NCBI GenBank assembly: GCA_035266685.1
Contig: DATFMX010000026.1
Span: 1 to 8,490 of the forward strand
Source of the DNA: VRUE01 sp035266685
GTDB taxonomy: Bacteria > Actinomycetota > Thermoleophilia > Solirubrobacterales > 70-9
DNA length: 8,490 bases
Reading direction: 5' to 3'
Numbering within the stretch: the first letter of the stretch is position 1; every line of letters starts with the position of its first letter. Positions 1 through 5,590 of the stretch are shown here, piece by piece. The notes under the pieces are model-generated. The model saw only the letters and a program-made list of their open reading frames with translations, made no database searches and was not told the DNA's origin. The position numbers and the translations under genes were made by a program.

Positions 1-1294
1 AGCCGACCAGGGAGAGGCCGGCGTCGAGCCGGAAGGCAGCCTCGATGCCGTCGACGAACGAGCCCTGCGCGGAGAAGACGGTCGTCGTCAGTCCGAGGCC
101 GATTGCGCCGCCGGCGATCTGGCACATGTAGAGGATGCCGCCGGCGAGGCTGCTCTGCGATTCGTCGACCGAGGTGACGCCGGCGGTCGTCGCGGTCGGG
201 TAGAAGGCGCCGATGCCGATGCCGAGCACGAACATCCCGGGCACCAGCGCCGAGTAGGTCGAGCTTTCGCTGACCTGCGAGAAGAGGAACGGGGCAACGG
301 CGATGCAGGCCGCCCCGAGCACCGCGAGCGGCTTGGCGCCGACGCGGTTGTAGAGCGGGCCGGCGACGAAGGAGACGAGGGCGAAGGTGGCGAGGAAGGG
401 CAGCACGCCGACGCCGGCTTCCAGCGGCGAGTAGCCGAGGTGCTTCTGCATGAACTGCGGCAGGTAGAGCAGCGCCGCGAAGAAGGTCGCCGACATCAGC
501 GTGATCGCCACGCAGGAGGCGCGAAAGCTCTCGTTCTTCATCACCGCGCGCGGCACCAGGGCGCGCATCCCGGCGCGCCGCTCGATCGGCACGAAGGCCG
601 CGATCAGCACCGCCGCGAGCGCCAGCATCGCAATCACCCGCGGGTCGCCCCAGCCCCAGTCGTCGACCTGGTCGAGCGCGACCAGCAGCGAGACGAGGCC
701 GACCGAGATCGTCGCGATCCCCGGGTAGTCGATCCCCCGGTCGCCGCCCTCGGGCTCCTTCACATCGACCAGGTAGTAGGTGACGAGCACCGCGAAGGCG
801 GCGATCGGCACGTTGAGGAAGAAGATCCAGCGCCAGCTCAGCGCGTCGGTGAGGACGCCGCCGATCAAAGGCCCGATCGCGTTGCCGAGCCCGGCCGCGC
901 CGAGGATGATGCCGCCCGCCAGGCCCGCCTTCTCGCTGGGCAGCAGCTCGAAGGTCATGCCGAGGATCGCCGGCCACATCAGCGCCCCGCCGATCCCCAT
1001 CACGACGCGGCTGGCGATCAGCCAGTCCTCCGTCTGCGCGGCGCCGCCGAGCGCCGACATCGAGGCGAAGATCGCCGTGCCGAGGAAGAAGGCGCGCTTG
1101 CGCCCGAACATGTCGGCCAGCCGGCCGCCGGTGACGATCATCACGCCGAAGGTCAGCGCGTAGGCGTTGACGACCCACTGGATCGTGTTGATGTTGGTGG
1201 AGAAGTCCTTCTCCATCGTCGGGATCGCGACGTTGACCGCGGAGAAGTCGTTGGCGATCACCAGCACGCTCAGGCTCATCGCCAGCAGTGCCAA
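1..1294 (-). CDS. DHA2-family (14-TM) MFS efflux transporter, 3' end missing
   Basis: This is probably a proton-driven drug or metabolite exporter of the inner membrane. About 431 residues are visible, almost all in hydrophobic segments, and the C-terminus runs off the left edge, so the last helix or two are missing. Motifs seen, in order: a DHA2-type motif in TM1 (NDFSAVNVAIP), MFS motif A after TM2 (GGRLADMFGRKRAFFLG), and motif C near TM5 (GAAGLGNAIGPLIGGVL). SWRWIFFLNVPI follows, which is typical of the EmrB/QacA group. The start is uncertain. The first in-frame start codon after the upstream stop (1331-1333) is TTG at 1294 and the first ATG is at 1279; neither has a Shine-Dalgarno. The frame upstream of the TTG still reads like family N-terminus (ARLDRTTV). 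The gene is divergent from the leuA leader. The substrate cannot be deduced; a role in amino-acid export is possible but unsupported. Confidence 0.9.
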   Translation of the reverse strand, partial: MALLAMSLSVLVIANDFSAVNVAIPTMEKDFSTNINTIQWVVNAYALTFGVMIVTGGRLADMFGRKRAFFLGTAIFASMSALGGAAQTEDWLIASRVVMGIGGALMWPAILGMTFELLPSEKAGLAGGIILGAAGLGNAIGPLIGGVLTDALSWRWIFFLNVPIAAFAVLVTYYLVDVKEPEGGDRGIDYPGIATISVGLVSLLVALDQVDDWGWGDPRVIAMLALAAVLIAAFVPIERRAGMRALVPRAVMKNESFRASCVAITLMSATFFAALLYLPQFMQKHLGYSPLEAGVGVLPFLATFALVSFVAGPLYNRVGAKPLAVLGAACIAVAPFLFSQVSESSTYSALVPGMFVLGIGIGAFYPTATTAGVTSVDESQSSLAGGILYMCQIAGGAIGLGLTTTVFSAQGSFVDGIEAAFRLDAGLSLVG

Positions 1295-1314
1295 TACCGT
1301 GGTGCGATCGAGCC

Positions 1315-1342
1315 TTGCGATCGGGGCAGCCTACGCTAAGCT
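1315..1342 (+). promoter_or_regulatory. candidate promoter of the leuA leader transcript
   Basis: TTGCGA (1315-1320) and TAAGCT (1337-1342) are separated by 16 bases and resemble a sigma-70/SigA-type promoter with the loose TAnnnT -10 usual in high-GC actinobacteria. Transcription would begin at about 1349-1351, only a few bases before the leader-peptide ATG at 1353, so the leader would be leaderless or nearly so. No Shine-Dalgarno precedes that ATG, which fits. The assignment rests on sequence resemblance only. Confidence 0.4.
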
Positions 1343-1352
1343 GAAGCGACGA

Positions 1353-1412
1353 ATGACGCATCGGCCCGACAGCCTGGCGCTTCTCCTTCTCCTCCCCCTC
1401 CGGGGGGAATAG
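1353..1412 (+). CDS. leucine-rich leader peptide upstream of leuA (leuL-like)
   Basis: This 20-codon frame reads MTHRPDSLALLLLLPLRGE-stop. Seven of its 19 residues are leucine, including five consecutive Leu codons (ctt ctc ctt ctc ctc, 1380-1394) followed by Pro and another Leu. It ends 70 bases before leuA. Leucine-codon leader peptides that sense charged Leu-tRNA by ribosome stalling are the classic control of leucine operons, such as leuL of Escherichia coli, and RNA-level control upstream of actinobacterial leuA has also been described. Translation probably starts on a leaderless or near-leaderless mRNA, because a TAAGCT -10 ends 10 bases upstream and there is no Shine-Dalgarno. The peptide itself probably has no function; the act of translating the Leu run is the signal. 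The position, Leu density and complementarity of the run to the leuA ribosome-binding site make chance unlikely, but expression is unproven. Confidence 0.75.
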   Translation: MTHRPDSLALLLLLPLRGE

Positions 1413-1471
1413 CGCTGGGCGGCGCGATAGCCGCGAGAGACAAGGTCATTCGGAAGAATCGGAGAAGGAGG
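1382..1471 (+). promoter_or_regulatory. predicted leucine-responsive RNA leader sequestering the leuA ribosome-binding site
   Basis: The Leu-codon run 1383-1392 (ctccttctcc) is the exact reverse complement of 1461-1470 (ggagaaggag), which carries the leuA Shine-Dalgarno. A U-G pair (1382/1471) extends the helix to 11 pairs. The helix would close a junction with three local hairpins. P1 pairs 1393-1398 with 1403-1408 and has a UCCG (UNCG-type) tetraloop. P2 pairs 1419-1423 with 1430-1434 with a six-base loop. P3 pairs 1448-1451 with 1456-1459 and has a GGAA (GNRA-type) tetraloop. Inferred logic: a ribosome stalled on Leu codons covers 1380-1394 and frees the Shine-Dalgarno. A ribosome that has reached the stop at 1410-1412, or no translation at all, leaves the run free to mask it. 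There is no U-tract after any hairpin, so translational rather than terminator-based control is favoured. Folding was done by eye. Confidence 0.6.
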
Positions 1472-1472
1472 T
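1465..1472 (+). promoter_or_regulatory. ribosome-binding site of leuA
   Basis: AAGGAGGT is a full match to the anti-Shine-Dalgarno sequence and lies 10 bases before the leuA ATG at 1483. It fixes that start. It is also the partner of the leader's Leu-codon run (1383-1392), so an otherwise very strong site could be switched off by RNA pairing. Confidence 0.85.
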
Positions 1473-1482
1473 AGCAGTTCCC

Positions 1483-3069
1483 ATGAGCTCAGCAGCAGAC
1501 GCCAACCGCGTCCACATCTTCGACACGACCCTGCGCGACGGCGAGCAGTCGCCCGGGATCTCGCTCAACACCCAGGAGAAGGTCGAAATCGCCCAGCAGC
1601 TCGCGCGCCTCGGGGTCGATGTGATCGAGGCCGGCTTCCCGATCACCTCGCCCGGCGACTTCGAGGCGGTCGAGGCGATCGCCCGCGGGGTCGAGGGACC
1701 GACGATCTGCGGCCTCGCCCGCACCCACAAGGCCGACATCGACGCCGCCTGGGGAGCGGTCCGCGACTCGGCCCGGCCGCGCATCCACACCTTCATCTCG
1801 ACCTCCGACATCCACATCGAGCACCAGTTGCAGACCGACCGCGAGGACGTCAAGGGGCAGGCCCGCGCCGCCGTCGCCCTGGCCCGCTCCTACTGCGAGG
1901 ACGTCGAGTTCTCGCCGATGGACGCGACCCGCGCCGAAATCGAGTTCACCGCCGAGGTCTGCGCGATCGCGGTCGAGGAGGGCGCCACCGTGGTCAACAT
2001 CCCCGACACCGTCGGCTACACGACCCCGGAGGAGTACGCCGAGTACTTCCGGCGCCTCTACGAGCTGGTCCCCGGCCTGCGCGAGGTCGAGACCTCGGTC
2101 CACTGCCACGACGACCTGGGGATGGCCGTCGCCAACTCCTACGCCGGCCTGCTGGCCGGCGCGCGCCAGGTCGAGTGCGCGGTCAACGGGATCGGCGAGC
2201 GCGCCGGCAACTGCGCGCTGGAGGAGATCGTGATGCTGATCAGGACGCGCGAGGACGCGCACGGCCTGACCACTGGAGTGCAGACGCGCGAGCTGGCGCG
2301 GACCAGCCGCATGGTCTCGCGCCTCACCGGCTACCCGATCCAGCCGAACAAGGCGATCGTCGGCCGCAACGCCTTCGCCCACGAGTCCGGCATCCACCAG
2401 GACGGCGTGCTGAAGGAGCGCACCACCTACGAGATCATGGACGCGACCGAGGTCGGCCTCGAGTCGAACTCGATCGTGCTGGGCAAGCATTCCGGCCGCC
2501 ACGCGCTGCGCGACGCCCTGGAGCAACTGGGCTTCAAGATCGAGGGCAACGCGCTGAACGCCGCCTTCAAGCGCTTCAAGGAGGTCGCGGACCGCAAGAA
2601 GCAGGTCACGGCGCTCGACCTGGAGGCGCTCGTCTCCGACGAGATGCGCGACCGCGAGGACGCCCACGAGCTGGCCTGGTTCGAGGTCGAGGCGGGCTCG
2701 CGGCGGGCGCCGCTGGCGCGGGTCGCCGTCGTCCTGCCCTCGGGCGAGGAGTCGCTCGGCGAGTCCGACGGCGACGGCCCGGTCGACGCGATCTTCCGCG
2801 CGATCCAGAAGGCGACCGACACCGAGTGCGAGCTGCGCCAGTACACGGTCGAGGCGGTGACCGGGGGGGAGGACGCGCTCGGCGAGGTCAGCGTGATGCT
2901 GCGCGCGGCCGGCCGCCTGGCCACCGGCCAGGGGGTCGCCACGGACATCCTCGAGGCCTCGGCGCGCGCCTACGTGCGGGCGCTGTCCAACGCGCTCGAG
3001 GGCGCCGCGATCCGCGAGGCCGAGGCGGCGACTGCCGAGGCCGCGGTCGAGCGGACGCCCGGGCCGTAG
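1483..3069 (+). CDS. leuA: 2-isopropylmalate synthase
   Basis: LeuA condenses acetyl-CoA with 2-ketoisovalerate to give 2-isopropylmalate, the first committed step of leucine synthesis, in the cytoplasm. The 528-residue protein has the DRE-TIM metallolyase catalytic domain at about residues 10-280. It shows DTTLRDGEQSPG (14-25), HCHDDLGMA (207-215) and ECAVNGIGERAGN (231-243). The divalent-metal ligands expected from the family are D14, H207, H209 and N243. GKHSGRHAL (334-342) lies in the linker subdomain. The C-terminal LeuA dimer domain (about 395-505, with GEVSVMLRAAGRLATGQGVATDILEAS in its second half) is the usual site of leucine feedback inhibition. Length matches the ~520-residue E. 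coli-type enzyme rather than the longer form of Mycobacterium or Corynebacterium. The last ~20 residues are an Ala/Glu-rich tail. The ATG at 1483 follows a perfect Shine-Dalgarno. The gene is preceded by a Leu leader and is convergent with the clc gene. Confidence 0.97.
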   Translation: MSSAADANRVHIFDTTLRDGEQSPGISLNTQEKVEIAQQLARLGVDVIEAGFPITSPGDFEAVEAIARGVEGPTICGLARTHKADIDAAWGAVRDSARPRIHTFISTSDIHIEHQLQTDREDVKGQARAAVALARSYCEDVEFSPMDATRAEIEFTAEVCAIAVEEGATVVNIPDTVGYTTPEEYAEYFRRLYELVPGLREVETSVHCHDDLGMAVANSYAGLLAGARQVECAVNGIGERAGNCALEEIVMLIRTREDAHGLTTGVQTRELARTSRMVSRLTGYPIQPNKAIVGRNAFAHESGIHQDGVLKERTTYEIMDATEVGLESNSIVLGKHSGRHALRDALEQLGFKIEGNALNAAFKRFKEVADRKKQVTALDLEALVSDEMRDREDAHELAWFEVEAGSRRAPLARVAVVLPSGEESLGESDGDGPVDAIFRAIQKATDTECELRQYTVEAVTGGEDALGEVSVMLRAAGRLATGQGVATDILEASARAYVRALSNALEGAAIREAEAATAEAAVERTPGP

Positions 3070-3071
3070 CG

Positions 3072-3107
3072 GCGAGCCTCAGTCGTGCCGCGCCCCGTTC
3101 GGCTCGC
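3072..3107. terminator. weak inverted repeat between convergent leuA and clc
   Basis: GCGAGCC (3072-3078) and GGCTCGC (3101-3107) form a perfect 7-bp stem around a 22-base loop in the 38-base gap between the leuA stop and the clc stop. Its position suggests a bidirectional terminator. The loop is long and no T-tract follows on either strand, so it is not a canonical intrinsic terminator. Confidence 0.3.
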
Positions 3108-4940
3108 TCATACCGGCGCCGGGGCCTGCCTCTGCGGCGATCCGCCGCCGCCGCGCCGCGCCCGCTCGAGCTTCATCCGCTGATCGTAGACGCGCAGGAT
3201 GTCGCGATGGGAGAGCCAGCCGACCACGCGCTCGCCCTTTTCGTCGAGCACGGCGAGGCCGGCGCTCTCCGATTTGACCAGGGTCGCGGTCGCTTCGGCC
3301 AGCGACTCGGTCGCCGTCAGCGTGGGGAGCTGGCGGATCAGCGAGCCGGCGTGGGATTCTTCGTCTTCCTCGCCCAGCGCCTGCTCGAGCTCGTCGTCGA
3401 GCAGCACGCCGAGGAAGGCGCCGAACTCGTCGATGACCGGCAGCGCCGGCTCGTCGGTCGCGCTGAGCCGGTCGAGAACCTCGGCCAGCGGCGCCGCCGC
3501 GGGCACCGGCTCGGGAGTGGGCCGCATCGCCTCGGCGACGGTGATCGCTTCCATCGGGCTCGCCGGGCGGCGGCGCAGCAGGTCGATCCCGCGCCGCGCC
3601 AGCTTCAGCGTGTAGATCGAGTCCGGCGACATGCGGTTGGCGACGGCCGTCGCGATCACCACGGCGAGCATCAGCGGCAGCATGATCCGGTAGTCCCCGG
3701 TGAGCTCGAAGATGATCAGGATCGCCGTCATCGGCGCGCGCGCAGCGGCGGCGAACACCGCGCCCATGCCGATCAGGCCGTAGGCGCCGGCCGGCCCGGC
3801 AATGCCGGGGAGGACTTCGTGCGCCGCGAGGCCAAAGGCCATGCCGAGCATCGCGCCCATGAACAGGGACGGCGCGAAGACGCCGCCGGAGCCGCCGATC
3901 GAGAGCGTCAGGCTGGTCGCCAGCACCTTGGCGCCGAGCAGGCCGAGCAGGAAGAGCAGCGCGTAGTTGCCGGCGATCGCGCTTTCCAGCACCTCGTAGC
4001 CGACCCCGTACATCTGCGGGACCGCCAGCAGCAGCAGGCCGAGCAGCACCCCGCCGGCGGCCGGCCGCCAGGACTCCGAGAAGCGCCAGAGCCGGTCGGC
4101 GCGGTCCTCCAGCTCGTAGAGGAAGCGGATGAAGAAGACGCCGACCACGGCGGCGAGCAGGCCGAGCACGAGGTAGAGCGGGTAGCCGGCAACCGAGCCG
4201 ACGCCGACCTGCGGCAGCTGCAGGAATGCTTCGGAGCCGAAGGCGGCACGGCCGATCACATCGGCGGTCACCGAGGCGATGACGACGGCGCTGAACGAGC
4301 GGGTCTCGAAGTCGCGCAGGATCACCTCGAGGGCGAAGAAGACACCGGCGATCGGGGCGTTGAAGGTGGCCGAGATGCCGCCGGCCGCGCCGCAGGCGAC
4401 GAGCAGGCGCATGCGCGCCTCCGGCGCGCGCGTGATCTGGCCGATCGTCGAGCCGAGCGCCGAGCCGATCTGCACGATCGGCCCCTCGCGGCCGACCGAG
4501 CCGCCGGAGCCGATGCAGAGCGCCGAGGAGAGCGACTTGACCACCGCGACGACCGGCCGGATGCGTCCGCCTTTGCGGGCGACGGCGAGCATCACCTCGG
4601 GGACGCCGTGACCGCGCGCCTCGCTGGCGAAGCGCTCGACCAGGGGCCCGTAGAGCAGGCCGCCGACGATCGGCACGAGGGCGACGAACCAGATGCCGAG
4701 GCCCGGCACGAGCGGGTTGGCGACATGCCCTTCGACGCCGTAGGAGTCGTGCCCGGTGAAGACGTAGGTGAAGCCCTCGATCAGGTAGCGGAAGGCGATG
4801 GCGCCGAGGCCCGCGCCGAGGCCGACGCCGAGCGACAGCGCGAGCAGGCCGCCGGGTCCGGCCATCCAAGCGCCCAGCCGGACTCGCCCGCTGGTCGGTA
4901 GACGTGGCCAGGGGGCCCATGCGCGGCGCTGTTCGCTCAC
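3108..4940 (-). CDS. ClC-family chloride channel/transporter with C-terminal CBS pair
   Basis: This 610-residue inner-membrane anion channel or exchanger has a ClC domain at about residues 28-450. It shows the anion-filter motif GSGGSVGREGP (144-154, with the gating glutamate at E152), GGSGGVFAP (349-357), and the central-tyrosine region SIYTL (Y443). Two CBS domains follow (about 466-525 and 531-592), the usual place for nucleotide regulation. The stretch PIAGVFFALEVILRDF aligns with the E. coli ClC segment ending FIIEEMRPQF. Here the position of the proton glutamate (E203 of E. coli ClC) is valine (V206), as in eukaryotic ClC channels. The GTG start at 4940 is chosen because TATAAC lies 8 bases upstream, implying a leaderless mRNA. 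The only purine run before it directly abuts the start. The gene is convergent with leuA and divergent from the leuCD-operon regulator. It has no evident functional link to leucine synthesis. Whether it is a channel or an exchanger cannot be settled from sequence. Confidence 0.95.
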   Translation of the reverse strand: MSEQRRAWAPWPRLPTSGRVRLGAWMAGPGGLLALSLGVGLGAGLGAIAFRYLIEGFTYVFTGHDSYGVEGHVANPLVPGLGIWFVALVPIVGGLLYGPLVERFASEARGHGVPEVMLAVARKGGRIRPVVAVVKSLSSALCIGSGGSVGREGPIVQIGSALGSTIGQITRAPEARMRLLVACGAAGGISATFNAPIAGVFFALEVILRDFETRSFSAVVIASVTADVIGRAAFGSEAFLQLPQVGVGSVAGYPLYLVLGLLAAVVGVFFIRFLYELEDRADRLWRFSESWRPAAGGVLLGLLLLAVPQMYGVGYEVLESAIAGNYALLFLLGLLGAKVLATSLTLSIGGSGGVFAPSLFMGAMLGMAFGLAAHEVLPGIAGPAGAYGLIGMGAVFAAAARAPMTAILIIFELTGDYRIMLPLMLAVVIATAVANRMSPDSIYTLKLARRGIDLLRRRPASPMEAITVAEAMRPTPEPVPAAAPLAEVLDRLSATDEPALPVIDEFGAFLGVLLDDELEQALGEEDEESHAGSLIRQLPTLTATESLAEATATLVKSESAGLAVLDEKGERVVGWLSHRDILRVYDQRMKLERARRGGGGSPQRQAPAPV

Positions 4941-4948
4941 TTCCCACT

Positions 4949-4954
4949 GTTATA
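4949..4954 (-). promoter_or_regulatory. -10 element of clc, leaderless start
   Basis: On the minus strand TATAAC (4954 to 4949) matches the TATAAT consensus at five of six bases and ends 8 bases before the GTG at 4940. Transcription would start at or within two bases of the start codon. A clean -35 at 16-18 bases was not found. TTGTAA at 4972-4967 is present but with only a 12-base spacer. Confidence 0.5.
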
Positions 4955-4974
4955 TCAAGCGGCTACTTACAACC

Positions 4975-4990
4975 GTACGTGATAACGTAC
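4975..4990. promoter_or_regulatory. perfect inverted repeat, probable operator of the XRE-cupin regulator
   Basis: GTACGT-GATA-ACGTAC is a perfect 6-bp inverted repeat with a 4-base spacer, centred about 12 bases before the regulator's ATG at 4995. XRE-family dimers usually bind short dyads of this kind, and autoregulation is common, so this is the obvious candidate operator. It overlaps the regulator's own -10 and abuts the expected -35 area of the divergent clc promoter, so both directions could be affected. Binding is inferred. Confidence 0.55.
4980..4988 (+). promoter_or_regulatory. extended -10 promoter of the regulator-leuCD operon
   Basis: TGATAACGT contains the extended -10 dinucleotide TG, one base, then TAACGT (4983-4988). 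The expected start of transcription is about 4994-4995, the ATG itself, and there is no Shine-Dalgarno before that ATG, so the operon mRNA is probably leaderless. The -10 lies entirely inside the inverted repeat 4975-4990, which suits repression by a bound regulator. No convincing -35 was seen. Confidence 0.45.
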
Positions 4991-4994
4991 AGCG

Positions 4995-5588
4995 ATGCCC
5001 ACCGCGACCGCCCCGCCGCTGGTCAAGGCGCCGACGATCGGCCCCCGGATCCACGCCCTGCGCGAGGCGATGGGCCACTCGCTGCGCGACCTGGCCGAGC
5101 GCAGCGGCGTCAGCGCGCCGATGCTCTCGCAGGTCGAGCGCGGCGAGACCAGCCCGACCCTGGCGGTCGCCGAGAAGATCGCCGCCGGCCTCGAGCTGAC
5201 GCTCTCGCAGCTGCTGCGCCTCGACGAGGGCGAGCACATCTCGCTCAGCCGCGCCGGCGAGCGGCGTCGCTTCGAGCGCGGCGGCCACCGCTTCGAGGAG
5301 CTGACCCCGCCGCTGCCGGGCCAGCGCGCTGACGTCTCGCTGCACACGCTGCGCGCCGGGGCGACGACCGGGGGCGCCGACGACCCGCCGATCCACGAGC
5401 CGGGCAGCCGCGAGACCGCCGTCGTGCTGAGCGGCGTGATCGCGCTGACCGTCGACGGGACCCGCCACGAGCTGCACGCCGGCGATAGCGTCACCTTCGA
5501 CGCCGACCTGCCGCACCATTTCGAGAACGACGGCGAGGAGCAGGCACGCTTCCTCGCCGTGATAGCCGCCGGACTGAGGAGGAGCTGA
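4995..5588 (+). CDS. XRE-family transcriptional regulator with C-terminal cupin domain
   Basis: This 197-residue cytoplasmic DNA-binding protein has an XRE/Cro-C1 helix-turn-helix at about residues 16-71 (SLRDLAERSGVSAPMLSQVE, then GETSPTLAVAEKIA), a linker, and a cupin_2 beta-barrel at about 112-190. The same architecture occurs in PuuR-type regulators, where the cupin is thought to bind the effector. The cupin metal motifs are degenerate. Motif 1 (IHEPGSRETAVVLSG, 133-147) keeps only one His (H134) plus E140; motif 2 keeps LPHHF (172-176). The effector may therefore bind without a metal. It is the first gene of the operon. Its TGA (5586-5588) is 2 bases before the leuC ATG, and the leuC Shine-Dalgarno lies inside its last codons, so the two are probably translationally coupled. 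The ATG at 4995 fits a leaderless start. It most likely controls its own operon; the effector is unknown, with a leucine-pathway metabolite the natural guess. Confidence 0.92.
   Translation: MPTATAPPLVKAPTIGPRIHALREAMGHSLRDLAERSGVSAPMLSQVERGETSPTLAVAEKIAAGLELTLSQLLRLDEGEHISLSRAGERRRFERGGHRFEELTPPLPGQRADVSLHTLRAGATTGGADDPPIHEPGSRETAVVLSGVIALTVDGTRHELHAGDSVTFDADLPHHFENDGEEQARFLAVIAAGLRRS
5577..5582 (+). promoter_or_regulatory. ribosome-binding site of leuC inside the regulator gene
   Basis: AGGAGG sits 8 bases before the leuC ATG and within the last codons of the upstream regulator gene. It fixes the leuC start and implies coupling of translation between regulator and enzyme. Confidence 0.8.
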
Positions 5589-5590
5589 AG

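Noticed and set aside
440..1339. A 299-codon plus-strand open frame opposite the MFS gene.
   Set aside because: The minus strand gives a clear 14-TM exporter with motifs A and C; the plus frame is His/Arg/Asp-rich shadow.
1393..1412. The C5/G6 hairpin as an intrinsic transcription terminator of the leuA leader.
   Set aside because: It is not followed by a U-tract (the next bases are atagcgctg). It also overlaps the leader's own stop region, so RBS masking explains the layout better.
1353..1482. A T-box riboswitch upstream of leuA.
   Set aside because: The region is too short, no T-box consensus (TGGnACCGCG-like) is present, and a coding leader with Leu codons accounts for leucine sensing.
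2175..4901. A 908-codon plus-strand open frame spanning the end of leuA and all of clc.
   Set aside because: Its translation is Arg/Ala/Asp-rich with no domain, and it lies antisense or out of frame to two genes with intact family motifs. Long false frames are normal at this GC content.
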